Shown here in pieces: positions 46,881 to 58,240 of a stretch of 64,000 bases of DNA. The notes below the pieces were generated by a model. It searched no databases, was not told where the DNA came from, and worked only from the letters and a program-made list of their open reading frames with translations. This DNA comes from Achatina immaculata (Eukaryota > Mollusca > Gastropoda > Stylommatophora > Achatinidae): the NCBI GenBank assembly GCA_009760885.1, contig CM019701.1, positions 17,584,975 through 17,648,974 on the forward strand, in the 5' to 3' direction. The position numbers and the translations under genes were made by a program. The number at the start of each line of letters is the position of its first letter. Position 1 is the stretch's first letter.

Positions 46881-47649
46881 CAAGTAGAAGAGAGGAGGAG
46901 GGAGATCGTCAGAACACCGTCGGTCCGGCAAGTAGCGACTGACCAGAACTGCAAGAAGGATGGTCAGTGCACGTGGACAGTCAAGAGTGAAGAAAGAAGG
47001 TCCGACCAGAACAGCCGAGAAGCCATCAGATGAGAGATAAGAACAGAAGTCCAGAGAAGAGGCAAGTAGACTTTGCTCATTAGTACACTGTGATTGAGAG
47101 ACGGCCGAGGAAGACCGTCAGAAGAAATCAGAAGACAGACAAGAGAAGAAAGAGGACGAGACGATATAAAATCAGAAGTAAGTGTTAGACGGAAGATGGT
47201 TTTCAAGTGATTAAGAAGAACTGACACTTGTGAAACTTTGAGTACAGTGCTTTTAGACGAGAAACTAGTTGACCACGTGTTGCAGATGTGATATAATACT
47301 GAGATAGGAAATGTTCTCGTATCAAGTGTAGAATATTGTGAAGTTGAGAAACTAAGAAATGCTGCATGTAGAATATGTTAGAGTTTGATATTGTGAACAA
47401 ATGATTAAGTGTTTCAATCCAAGTGACGTAGTCGACAATACATCTTGAACTTATTTGTCAGAACTAAAAAAAATAATGTAGTGAACATTTTCATCGGACT
47501 TGCTCTAGATTTAGTGAAGTGCTAAAGTTTTGTGAAACCTGTCATGTGTTAATCAAAGAACACCTTTAAGCTTCAGTTCTATAACAGGGGACTATTCAGA
47601 AATATGTGATTCACAAACTTCAATATTATAATGGTGCCGTTATTTGTGA

Positions 47650-48070
47650 AACCTCAATGTGTGGTGTGTTGATTAAAGAACATCTTATCCAGTAATATGA
47701 TAATAAAGAACATCTCCAGTAATATGATAGTAAAGAACATCTTATCCAGTAATATGATAGTAAAGAACATCTTCTCCAGTAATATGATAGTAAAGAACAT
47801 CTTCTCCAGTAATATGATAGTAAAGAACATCTTCTCCAGTAATATGATAGTAAAGAACATCTTCTCCAGTAATATGATAGTAAAGAACATCTTCTCCAGT
47901 AATATGATAGTAAAGAACATCTTCTCCAGTAATATGATAGTATAGAACATCTTCTCCAGTAATATGATAGTATAGAACATCTTCTCCAGTAATATGATAG
48001 TAAAGAACATCTTATCCAGTAATATGATAGTAAAGAACATCTTCTCCAGTAATATGATAGTAAAGAACAC
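47650..48070. repeat. Minisatellite, 30-bp unit
   Basis: Unit AGTAAAGAACATCTTCTCCA plus GTAATATGAT, 13 copies, nearly identical. The minus frame EKMFFTIILL repeated is a by-product. Confidence 0.94.
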
Positions 48071-48244
48071 TAATGTCTTCAGTCATCAAGAATAAGAGTT
48101 CACAACTTGTCAGTGTTATACTAACTGATGATGCAAGTATACCCAGGAACTAAATAATGATGTAAGTAGACCCAAGAACTAAATGACAATGTAAGTAAAT
48201 CCAGGAATTAAATGATAATGTAAGTAGACCCAAAGAAAAGAATA

Positions 48245-48876
48245 CCAGCAAAATGTAGCATTACAATCGATGGCACAAATCTGAAACAAGTTGTGATAGA
48301 TTCAAGTACTTAGGAACAATTATAACAGCTGATGGGAAATGTCACAACGAAATAAAAAGTAGACGTGCTCAGGCCAAGTCAGCATTCCAGACAATGAGAC
48401 ACATCTTGTGCAACAGATCCATATCAATAGAAACAAGTACTTAAATGTTACATAGAGCCAATTTTGTTTTATGGTTGTGAAGCATGGTCTATGAATAAGA
48501 GAGTACAGTGAGAAATGGAGGGCATGGAGATGTGGTTTATGAGTAGGATGTTGAAGGTACCATGGACAGCCAAAAAAAAAAGAAAAACCAATGAAGAAGT
48601 CTTAAGAGAGGCAGGAGTTAAAAAGCAAATTATAGCAAAGGTCAGAGACAGACAAGTGAGATTTATAGGACATTTCCTGAGAAGAGGAAAATTGAACACA
48701 CTGTGGCAACTGGAAAAACCGAAGGAAGAAGAAACAGAGGAAAACAGAGACAGAAGTTACTGGATGGGCTGTCAGTGTGGCTAGGAAGAAAGTCACTGGC
48801 GTATCTCATAAACAAGTCTAAAGACAGGGAATTGTGGAGAGAAATGATCGCCTACGCCATGCGGTATGGCCCTTGA
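48245..48876 (+). mobile_element. LINE family 3, ORF2 C-terminal fragment
   Basis: Across frames encodes FKYLGTIITADGKCHNEIKS, RRAQAKSAFQTMRHILCNRS, a YGCEAWSMNK-like stretch, EMWFMSRMLKVPWTAKKK, FIGHFLRRGKLNTLWQLEKP-like and SKDRELWREMIAYAMRYGP. This is a widespread LINE ORF2 C-terminus. Several stops and frameshifts. It lies in the 30-bp array. Confidence 0.86.
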
Positions 48877-48879
48877 ATT

Positions 48880-49190
48880 GTAAGTAGACCCAAGAATGAA
48901 ATGATGACGCAAGTATACCCAGGAATTAATAATAATGTAAGTATACCCAGTAACTAAATGATGATTTAAGCAGACTCAGAACTTAAATGAAGATGTAAGT
49001 AGATTCAGTAACTAAATAACAATGTAAGTAGATTCAGTAACTAAATAACAATGTAAGCAGATTCAGTAACTAAATAACAATGTAAGTAGATTCAGTAACT
49101 AAATAACAATGTAAGTAGATTCAGTAACTAAATAACAGTGTAAGTAGATCCAGGAGCTAAATGATGATGTAATTAGATCCAGGAACTAAA
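48880..49190. repeat. Minisatellite, 28-30 bp unit (last part)
   Basis: GTAAGTAGATTCAGTAACTA plus AATAACAAT subfamily, about 11 copies; the continuation of 45325-45692. Confidence 0.88.
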
Positions 49191-49299
49191 AATGGTGTCA
49201 CTTTCTTCTTTTTCTTGCTCATGAAGTTTACAGCGGAGACAATGATCAGGCAGAGAAAACTGGAACAAATCCAGGCGGCCTTCAGAGGGTCTCAGCTCT

Positions 49300-49950
49300 G
49301 GACAACTTTCTAATTCCTACAAGAGACACACACAGCGTCTGTAGGCCTGACTTGTGGGCAACTTTCTAATTCTTACAAGCGACACACACAGCGTCTATGG
49401 GTCTGAGCTCTAGAAATCTTCTAATTTTTACAACCGACGCACACAGCGTCTGTGGGTTTGAGCTGTAGACAACTTTCTAATTCCTTCAAGTAGCACACAC
49501 AGCGTCTGTCGATCTGAACTCTAGACAACTTTCTAATCCCTACAAGAGACACAAACAGTGTCTGCAGGTTTGAGCTCTAGACAGCTTTCTAATTTCTACA
49601 AGCGACACACACAGCGTCTGCTGGTCTGAATTCTAGATAACTTTCTAATTCCTACGTGCGACAGACACAGCATCTGTAGGTATGAGCTCTAGAAAACTTT
49701 CTAATTCCTACAAGCGACACACACAGCGTCTGCGGGTCTGAGCTCAAGTTAACTTTATAATTCCTACAACCAACACACAGCGTCTGTGGGTCTGAGTTCT
49801 AGAAACCTTCTAGTTCTTACAAACGACACACACAGCGTCTGTGGGTCTGAGTTCTAGAAACCTTCTAGTTCTTACAAACGACACACACAGCATCTGTGGG
49901 CCTGAGCTCTAGACAACCTTCTAATTCCTACAAGTGACACACTTTGTACG
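49300..49950. repeat. Minisatellite, about 56-60 bp unit
   Basis: Unit CGACACACACAGCGTCTGTG plus GGTCTGAGCTCTAGACAACT plus TTCTAATTCCTACAAG, about 11 diverged copies. Confidence 0.88.
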
Positions 49951-50039
49951 AACACAAATGAGGAAGGTTCTACATTCAGAATGTCATCTTAAAAAACGAT
50001 TGGATGAAAATGACATCGTTAGAAAATATTAAATGACAC

Positions 50040-50210
50040 ATTGAGACATAGTGAGAATTGAGACACACTGAGATATATTGAGACATACTGAGACATACTG
50101 AGACATATTGAGACATACTGAGACATACTGAGACATCCTGACACATATTGAGACATACTGAGACATACTGAGACATACTGAGACATACTGAGACATCCTG
50201 AGACACTAAT
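50040..50210. repeat. 10-bp tandem repeat (GAGACATACT)n
   Basis: About 16 copies with ATT/CCT variants. Confidence 0.92.
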
Positions 50211-50254
50211 TTCTTCCAGATGACGTGCAAAATTGCGGGCGCTTTTTAACGCTC

Positions 50255-50740
50255 TTGCCGGAATGCACACATCAGCGGGTTGTATCTTGCCGGGATGCAC
50301 ACATCAGCGGGTTGTATCTTGCCGGGATGCACACATCAGCGGGTTGTATCTTGCCGGGATGCACACATCAGCGGGTTGTATCTTGCTGGGATGCACACAT
50401 CAGCGGGTTGTATCTTGCCGGAATGCACACATCAGCGGGTTGTATCTTGCCGGGATGCACACATCAGCGGGTTGTATCTTGCCGGGATGCACACATCAGC
50501 GGGTTGTATCTTGCCGGAATGCACACATCAGCGGGTTGTATCTTGCCGGGATGCACACATCAGCGGGTTGTATCTTGCCGGGATGCACACATCAGCGGGT
50601 TGTATCTTGCCGGGATGCACACATCAGCGGGTTGTATCTTGCCGGAATGCACACATCAGCGGGTTGTATCTTGCCGGGATGCACACATCAGCGGGTTGTA
50701 TCTTGCCGGGATGCACACATCAGCGGGTTGTATCTTGATT
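50255..50740. repeat. Minisatellite, 32-bp unit, open in three plus frames
   Basis: Unit CGGGATGCACACATCAGCGG plus GTTGTATCTTGC, 15 copies with GGGAT/GGAAT variants. Because 32 is not a multiple of 3, a stop-free unit leaves all plus frames open; not a gene. Confidence 0.94.
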
Positions 50741-51130
50741 CCTCACATATCCTTAACCGGGAGTTGATTATAAAGCTAACAACCTTATCCTTAACCGGGA
50801 GTTGTGTATAAAGCTAACAACCTTATCCTTAACCAGAAGTTGGGTATAAAGCTAACAACCTTATCCTTAACCAGGAGTTGGGTATAAAGCTAACAACCTT
50901 ATTCTTAACCGGGAGTTGGGTATAAAGCTAACAACCTTATCCTTAACCGGGAGTTGGGTATAAAGCTAACAACCTTATCCTTAACCGGGAGTTGGGTATA
51001 AAGCTAACAACCATATCCTTAATCGGGAGTTGAGTATAAGGCTAACAGCCTTATCCTTAACCGGGGGTTGGGTATAAAGCTAACATCCATATCCTGAACT
51101 GGGAGTTGAGTATAAGGCTATCAACCTTAT
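50740..51130. repeat. Minisatellite, 38-bp unit
   Basis: Unit ATCCTTAACCGGGAGTTGGG plus TATAAAGCTAACAACCTT, ten copies. Confidence 0.92.
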
Positions 51131-51244
51131 GCTGGCACTAAATAGGTGGGGAAAAAAGAAATTGTTATAAAAACTCGCAACAATAACAATAACCCGAAAC
51201 AGTAACAGCCAAATGTTAAAAGCTATTAAGAGTGATCACATAAG

Positions 51245-51605
51245 CCAATTACAGGGAATGTAGGAAGAAGAAAAAGTCTTTTCTAAATGGAAAAAAGGGA
51301 TAATTGTTAAAATACCAAATAAAAAGAAACCTTAGCGACTGCAATAACTGCAGAGGAGTAACCTTACTATCAGTGGTGTCAAAAGTATTTTGCAAAGTTA
51401 TTCTGAATAGACTTAAAGATATAGTGGATAGTGCAATGAGAGAATAACAAGCAGGATTTCGAAAAGGGAGAAGCTGTCTTGAGCAGATCTTTAGTATAAA
51501 ATCCCTCGATAAGGTTGAAAAGCTCGCCGAAAAAAGGAAAACTTGGCGAACTACCATGCGAGCCCTATGTGGCGTTTAACGGTACAGGAAGGACTTATGA
51601 TATAA
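51245..51605 (+). mobile_element. RTE-like LINE with internal deletion
   Basis: Encodes KGIIVKIPNKKKP, then GVTLLSVVSKVFCKVILNRL and QAGFRKGRSCLEQIF (reverse-transcriptase blocks with frameshifts). It then jumps directly to SIKSLDKVEKLAEKRKTWRT and TMRALCGV, the ORF2 end seen at 30775 and 63040. The catalytic YADD part is missing. Confidence 0.83.
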
Positions 51606-51884
51606 GATGCAAGAGGAAGATAATGAGACAGAAGAGGTTGTCTTTGATAGTTATAGTTCTACAGACTGTACAAAGAGGTCATCTTTGACAGTTATAGTTC
51701 TACAGCCCGTACAAAGAGGTCAGTGTAGAAATAATGTCAAGGTTGTGACATGAGTGGAGATGTCTTTGCTGTTTTGACAAAGAAAACGGGTACATTCTGT
51801 TTGCGGTGTTATGCTCTGCATAGTTAACCATAGCATCGTCTTCGTTTATCCTGGAGCGAAAATGTAATCATAAATAACCAGCAG

Positions 51885-52008
51885 TAAGTGAACAAAATAA
51901 TTTCAGCTAAGAGTTATCTGCTGGGCTGGTTTTATTCTATACTTTATTCGAATTTAAAAAATATTGGTGTTTCTCTGCCTCTGTCTCTCTGTCTGTCTGT
52001 CTGTCTGT

Positions 52009-52049
<41 letters not shown>

Positions 52050-52185
52050 ATCTATCTATCAGAACGTATTGGCATATACTTTTCTATCTTATCTCTGTTC
52101 AGAATTTATCAGACTTTCTCTGTACACAAAAAGATGAATGGGTCACATTTGCAAAATTCAGTTTTGGCACGCATTTTCCTCGCAG
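51885..52185. other. Simple repeats and unique sequence
   Basis: (CTGT)n, (CT)n and (CTAT)n at 51973-52060; a short plus-strand frame here is not protein-like. Confidence 0.6.
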
Positions 52186-52640
52186 CCGAAATATCTGAAC
52201 TTTCTTTCTTCAGCAAAGACATGAGAGGGAAATATTTGAACTTTCTTTCTTCAGCAAAGACATTAGAGGGAAATATCTGAACTTTCTTTCTTCAGCAAAG
52301 ACATGAGAGGGAAATATCTGAACTTTCTTTCTTCAGCAAAGACATGAGAGGGAAATATCTGAACTTTCTTTCTTTAGCAAAGACATGAGAGGGAAATATT
52401 TGAACTTTCTTTCTTCAGCAAAGACATGAGAGGGAAATATTTGAACTTTCTTTCTTCAGCAAAGACATGAGAGGGAAATATCTGAACTTTCTTTCTTCAG
52501 CAAAGACATGAGAGGGAAATATTTGAACTTTCTTTCTTCAGCAAAGACACGAGAGGGAAATATCTGAACTTTCTTTCTTCAGCAAAGACATGAGAGGGAG
52601 ATATCTGAACTTTCTTTCTTCAGCAAAGACATGAGAGGAA
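52185..52640. repeat. Minisatellite, 41-bp unit
   Basis: Unit GAAATATCTGAACTTTCTTT plus CTTCAGCAAAGACATGAGAG plus G, 11 copies. Confidence 0.93.
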
Positions 52641-52809
52641 AATGAATCTTGACTTTGTGAAATAACCAAGACAAAAGAAATTAGGTAAATCTGTCTTGTT
52701 TCAAATTGTTGGCCGCCCTAACATAAACGTCCGTCCCGTTATAGCAGACTTGAATCACTTTCGGCACATGTGCCGCCAGAAATGTGCAGAAAAACAGGAT
52801 GGGCGGTAG

Positions 52810-52848
<39 letters not shown>
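52810..52848. repeat. (TTTC)n microsatellite
   Basis: About nine TTTC units. Confidence 0.95.
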
Positions 52849-52984
52849 AAGACAACTACAGAATCAGTAGGTAAGCTAAATAACAAGAGAAAAATGAAAG
52901 CAACCGGATATAATTTTACACAAACAGGTACAAACAATATTCCAGCAGGGGAGAGACTTTTAAAGAAGAAATCTACAAAGAAAC

Positions 52985-53275
52985 TGCAGGACGAGGCGCA
53001 TTTGTTAATATCGTCAGAAAAAAAACAAAATTGCGTGGGCGGGCCATGAAAAACATAGACCGTACTCAGGGAACCTGGCAATCATTGGAAAACTAAGAGG
53101 AAAGAGAGGAGGCGGAGAACAAAAATACATCAATAGGCTGGTCCGATGGAGCGAGAAAAGACCACTATGTGACTTGCCTGTAAACACCAAGGACCGCACT
53201 AGATGGAGAAGCATTATCACAACAACTGTTCGCATGTCACATAATGAAAGAATGACTTTTATAAAAATCATTCAT
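52985..53275 (+). mobile_element. LINE family 4, ORF2 C-terminal fragment
   Basis: Across frames gives NLAIIGKLRGKRGGGEQKYI-like, NRLVRWSEKRPLCDLPVNTK and DRTRWRSIITTTVRM, the usual order (G-K-x-R-G-K-R-G-x-G, then D-R-x-x-W-R) at LINE ORF2 ends. Frameshifted. Confidence 0.7.
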
Positions 53276-53284
53276 GCTCTCATA

Positions 53285-53885
53285 GAGCAGATAGCTAACG
53301 TTGTATAATTATCTTTTCTTCTATCATAAAGCAGATAGCTAACGTTGTATAATTATCTTTTCTTAGATCATAAAGCAGATAGTTAACGTTGTATAATTAT
53401 CGTTTCTTGTATCATAAAGCAGATAGTTAACATTGTATAATTATCTTTTCTTAGATAATAAAGCAGATAGTTAACGTTGTATAATTATCGTTTCTTGTAT
53501 CATAAAGCAGGTAGTTAACGTTGTATAATTATCTTTTCTTAGATCATAAAGCAGATAGTTAACGTTGTATAATTATCGTTTCTTGTATCATAAAGCAGAT
53601 AGTTAACGTTGTATAATGATCTTTTCTTGTATCATAAGCAGATGGTTAACGTTGTATAATTATCTTTTCTTCTATCATAAAGCAGATAGTTAATGGTGTA
53701 TGATTATCTTTTCTTGTATCATAAAGCAGATAGTTAACGTTGTATAATTATTTTTTCTTGTATCATAAAGCAGATAGTTAACGGTGTGTAATTATCTTTT
53801 CTTAGATCATAAAGCAGATAGTTAATGGTGTATAATTATCTTTTCTTCTGTCATAAAGCAGATAGTTAACGTTGTATACTTATCC
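53285..53885. repeat. Minisatellite, about 44-bp unit
   Basis: Unit CATAAAGCAGATAGTTAACG plus TTGTATAATTATCTTTTCTT, about 13 copies. An (AT)n tract follows at 53920-53968. Confidence 0.92.
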
Positions 53886-53918
53886 TTTTGTCTGTCATAA
53901 AACACATGTGAAAAGAAA

Positions 53919-53970
<52 letters not shown>

Positions 53971-54599
53971 TAAATGTATTCCTAGGTGGTATTGGAAAGC
54001 TCCTGGATCTTAATGTTGTGACTGTGGCCTTAGACAAATACGCGAGGGACAATAAAGGTCATTATTCCATTGGCGCTGTACACGCTGTTCTGAGACACTT
54101 TGTTAGGATCGTTCAATGACTTTCAGTGTTCAGAACATATTTGTCAAACGGTACAGTTACTACGAGTAAAATTTCAAGAAAATTTCAGATATCACCTCAT
54201 ACATATATGCATTTTCTTTGTACAGTACAGTACATACTGATAGTCAGTACATATGTATGAATGTACAAAGTTCATAGTGAACGCAGATGATAGCTAAATC
54301 AGCTGTTGTGCAACTGAACTCAGAACAAAAACAGAGGATTGTAACACTCAAAGTAAAAAATATCATGACCGTCATCTGTTTCTATCACAAATGTCATTAT
54401 AGTTATTGCTTTCTGCCACATATGTCACTGCCATTATTTGACGAAATGAAATATCCTATTGTTGAATGAAACATATTTTTTTTCAAAATGTCTCCATAAA
54501 TGTGTTTATCACACAGTTTTAAAATAGTAATTAACAGTGACATTTGAAGTGGCATAATCACATGGTGTGACAAACGTTAGTGAAAAGACAACATTACAT

Positions 54600-54790
54600 C
54601 ACAGACATGTCAGGACAAAGACAACATGAGGCCACAGACATGCAAAGAGAGACGACACCATGATACCACAGGCATGCAAGGAGAGACGACACCATGATAC
54701 CACAGACATGCAAGGAGAGACGACACCATGATACCACAGACATGCAAGGAGAGAAAATATCATGACACCATAGACATGACAGGAGAGCAG
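54600..54790. repeat. Minisatellite, about 34-bp unit
   Basis: Unit ATACCACAGACATGCAAGGA plus GAGACGACACCATG, five copies. Confidence 0.9.
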
Positions 54791-54856
54791 GGCCAGCATT
54801 GTACTGAATATGAAGATCTCCTGGTGATAAGAGGGTCATATCGAAAGTCGTGAGCA

Positions 54857-55552
54857 AATTCTTTTTAAAAATCAGAATTTATAGATAGAGAAAATAGAAA
54901 CGTATCAGCTTAACATACATCCTTTTCTTCATTTTTCAAAATAATCTCCATTTCTATGCACATATTTTCCCCATCGTTCTGCAAGTTTGAAAATACTCTC
55001 CGATAGAATTTCATTCCAGCTGACCGACGGCACAGACGCACTGTTTTGGTAGCACAAACATTTCTATAGCCTAGGGTTTCAATAATTTCCTGTACTGCAT
55101 TGTGTCCTATTCCAAGATTTACAGCGATTTCAGAAACTGTGACACATCTGTTTTCTTTAATGATGTCGTCAACGCTTTCCACGTTGTGTTCAGTGGAGGC
55201 AGTTCGAGGGCGACCGCTGCGAGGCATATCTTGGATGCTCGCATTTCCATCTTTAAAACGTTTCACTCACCTCTTAACACTGCTAGCACCCATACAGACA
55301 TCTCGAAAAGCAAACTGAAGTCTTTCATGAATTTCAGCAGCGGGGATTTCCTCTTTAACAAGGAAATCAATAACAGCACGTTGACGAAACGAAACTTCAG
55401 CACCCCCCCCCCCCATTTTGTTTACGCTCCCCGTGGCCACGTGACACATGATGGTGACGTCATGTGACTTCTACATGAAGTGCAAAGGATGCATATTAAG
55501 GGAATGCATTTATATTTTCTCTGTCTATAAATTCTGATTAAAAAAAAATAGT
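54857..55552 (-). mobile_element. Internally deleted mariner-like element
   Basis: Inverted termini share ATCAGAATTTATAGA plus GAGAAAATA (left 54871-54895, right 55512-55537 in reverse). The minus strand starts near a poly-G run (MGGGGAEVSFRQRAVIDFLV) and reads EIHERLQFAFRDVCMGASSV, a TGA at 55267 replacing an expected Trp, then KRFKDGNASIQDMPRSGRPR and TVSEIAVNLGIGHNAVQEII. This is the paired helix-turn-helix DNA-binding half of a mariner transposase. It then jumps to LAERWGKYVHRNGDYFE, the C-terminus; the DDE catalytic core is missing. Non-autonomous. Confidence 0.85.
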
Positions 55553-55711
55553 CACTACTTTCGGCGTGACCCCCATACTTTCCAGACTTCCCAGAAACTG
55601 ACTTAGGCTGGATTTTAAAATATCATTTAGGAGTGAAAAGGGGGTGGAAGCAAGTATTTAGTGTGACCCAGGGCGTGTCCAGCCTTGCTGAGGTCAAAAC
55701 AACATGCTAAC

Positions 55712-55915
55712 CTGGTGAAGTTGGTGACGTGGCAGTGTTGGTGTAGCTGCGTGTATCACGTGCCAGTTTCTGTAGATTCTCTGTTAGAGATTTGATCTTT
55801 TCTACCTGGCCACGGCTGATTTCCTCCAGCTTCCGAACGTTTTCTTTGAGCTCGATGTTTTTAACAGCAGCATCATCAGCCTGGACAGATGGTATGGGTG
55901 TCCGGCTCTGTAGCT
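55712..55915 (-). CDS. Coiled-coil protein gene, internal coding exon d
   Basis: This 204-bp exon is bounded by a pyrimidine-rich acceptor ending GGCAG (55916-55920) and a GTTAGC donor from 55711. It enters and leaves in phase 1. The peptide begins ELQSRTPIPSVQADDAAVKN, passes through heptads (ELKENVRKLEEISRGQVEKI, then SLTENLQKLARD) and ends in a Ser/Thr/Pro linker (TNTATSPTSP). The split Gly codon at its 3-prime end (G + GT) is completed by the exon at 15118, giving a Gly/Pro-rich linker that continues smoothly. If that pairing is right, the next intron is about 40.6 kb. Function is unknown beyond a coiled-coil scaffold. Confidence 0.86.
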
Positions 55916-56340
55916 CTGCCAGTGACAAAGAAAAGTTCAAAGGTTGAGACTGTTTCTGTGTAGGTTGTGTGACTCACGTTGAAGACAGTCGTTAGCGTTA
56001 AGTATTTGTACAATCAGTGAGCAAACAATAACACACGTTTACATCAGCATGTAATACGTAATATTACAAACAGTGGGCAAACAGTAACACATCTTTGTAC
56101 AATCCATGTACAAACAAAACGTAATATTATAATCAATAAACATACAGTAACATATATAAATGTAGACTGACAGAGAGAAATTAAAATATACTTGTTAAAA
56201 AAATTGAAGGTTAATAAAGTGCTCAGCATGACCATGTGGATTTTTCCATGTCTTACTAAGTGTTACACAAGTTCTATGTTTGTACAGGATGAAGCTGTAG
56301 AGATGTAGCCTTTGAAATAAACATTTTAGAAAGTTATTCT
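55916..56340. other. Intronic sequence upstream of exon d
   Basis: Contains the exon d acceptor. Loose repeats of CAGTNNGCAAACANTAACAC at 56010-56160. No gene. Confidence 0.5.
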
Positions 56341-56363
56341 AACTAGGACTTGATTTGTGGTTA

Positions 56364-56720
<357 letters not shown>

Positions 56721-56769
56721 AGTTGTCAGTCATTCCATAAGATTATTTATTTCTGTAACATCGGATTAA

Positions 56770-56910
56770 TGTGATTCTATATTTTAATCTCGTCTCTCTA
56801 TTTCTTCGCCCTGTTTATGATTGTATGATGAAGGCTAACGCCGAAACTTCACAGCTTTGTGTTCGTGAAGTAATAGAGCTGTTCCTACTTGTTTTCCTTG
56901 TTTATACATG
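56770..56910 (+). mobile_element. Penelope-like pLTR piece with hammerhead-like motif
   Basis: Matches 12940-13060. At 56823-56880: TGTATGATGAAGGCTAACGC then CGAAACTTCAC, a 12-nt loop, and GTGAAGTA. The layout GATGA / GGC-loop-GCC / GAAA / six-pair helix CTTCAC:GTGAAG / TA is that of a hammerhead ribozyme, but the core C3 is A and an extra A precedes stem II, so activity is doubtful. Confidence 0.55.
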
Positions 56911-57039
56911 TCAGTCATTCGGAGCACGTGCCCGTTTCTGTTAATATTCCAGAAATACTTTCTAAAGTTGAGGTCCATGATGTACTGGTAGTACGATACT
57001 ACTGCGTATGCTAAAGTTCGGAGTAACGTGTTATAGTTT

Positions 57040-57560
57040 GTTGCTTTAATTTCTCTCTCTCACTTTCCATCTCTCTCTCACTCTCTGTCTCTCTCTCTCA
57101 CTTTCTCTCACTCACTCTCTCTCACTCACTTTCATTCTCTGTCTCTCTCTCTCTCTCACAAAAACTAGACTGATAGTTTGTATAGATAAAGTCTCGTGAT
57201 TACTGACAGTTTGCATAGATAAAGCGTTGTGACTATTGACAGTTTCCTTAGATAAAGCGTCGGGACTATTGACAGCTTGTATATATAAAGCGTCGTGACT
57301 ACTGACAGCTTGTATATATAAAGCGCTTTGACTGTTTACAGCTTGTATAGATAAAGCATTTTGACTACTGACAGCTTGTATAGATATTTCACGCTCTCTC
57401 TCTGTCTCTCAATTCTTTACCCTTGAAAAATAAAGATTATTCATTCATTCATTCATTCTCTCTACCACTCTATCTCTCACTCTATCTCAGTCTCTCTCTC
57501 TCACTCTATCTCACGCTCTCTCTCTCACTCACTCTCTGTCTCTCTCTCTATCTCTGTGTC
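57040..57560. repeat. CT-rich simple repeats plus 33-bp array and LINE scrap
   Basis: (CTCT)n tracts at 57050-57160 and 57455-57560. Units ATAAAGCGTCGTGACTACTG plus ACAGCTTGTATAT at 57180-57390. CAATTCTTTACCCTTGAAAA and TAAAGATTATTCATTCATTC (57410-57458) are a LINE family 2 3-prime end (plus). Confidence 0.8.
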
Positions 57561-57687
57561 TCTCTGATTACTCTGCCTGACAGAGCTTCTAGGTTATCCT
57601 AAAGTTCTGTCATACGAAAAACCAGTTCTTTGTTCTTTTCTACTGTTGGTTTTATCTTAATGTACTGTAGTATGATAACATCTATAT

Positions 57688-58240
57688 CTTCTTCTTCTTC
57701 TTTTTCTTCTTCTTCTTCTTCTTCTTCTTCTTCTTCTTCTTCTTCTTCTTCTTTCCGAGCCATTAAGGCTCATTGCTGCAGATAAAATTTACCTCCATTC
57801 CTCTCTATTTCTAATCTTCTCTCTCCAGTTTGTGACATCAATTTCCTTTATATCCTCTTCTATGTTATCTTTCCATCTCTGTCTTGGTCTACCCTTTGGT
57901 CGTGTTTCCTTCATCTCTTATACATACATAATTTTCGTTTGTCTGTTCTCTTCCATTCTTTCTACATGGTCCAACCAGTGTAGTCTGTTTAGTTTCAAGA
58001 CATTTATAATTCCTTTGGGATTTAAATAAGTTGTTCTGTTCAGTATTCTTTCTAGGTCTCCATTGTCTACTGTTGGTATCATTTATGGGCCCATTCTACT
58101 TATCATCTTGTTCTCAAAGATCTACAATTGTTGTTCATCTTTCTTTGTTATACTTCAGGTTTTGATCCATGCGTGATGGCCAGCCTTATTATGGTTTTGT
58201 TATTGTGGTGGTTTGGGACAGTTATGAAAGCAGAAATATC
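57688..58240 (-). mobile_element. LINE family 5, ORF2 C-terminal fragment with (GAA)n tail
   Basis: The minus strand gives TIIRLAITHGSKPEV (58190), then DYTGWTM-EWKRTDKRKLCM, QRDGKITEKRI-like and GERRLEIERNGGKFYLQQ, ending ALMARK at 57760. This is followed by a long (GAA)n (57688-57757 as TTC). Many stops. Confidence 0.75.

Larger units (their letters stand above)
45698..48113 (+). mobile_element. LTR-like insertion (solo LTR candidate), contains arm 2
   Basis: Begins TGTAGCATGGCCTTGTAAGT and ends near CAGTGTTAT, flanked by ACTAA on both sides (45693-45697 and 48114-48118), splitting a minisatellite. 45698-47408 is the inverted counterpart of arm 1. ATTGGTTAATCC (46338) and GATAAAAAGG (46366) resemble CCAAT and TATA boxes, as expected for an LTR U3. 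The 3-prime end lacks the usual CA. There are no gag/pol sequences. It could also be a DNA element; internal arrays at 46430-46880 and 47650-48070. Confidence 0.55.

Noticed and set aside
46214..46954. 246- and 193-codon Leu/Ser/Pro frames
   Set aside because: Complement of a 21-bp AGACAGAGGAGGAAGAAGAA array.
50225..50811. Three overlapping plus-strand frames of 150-190 codons
   Set aside because: A stop-free 32-bp unit leaves all frames open; no gene.
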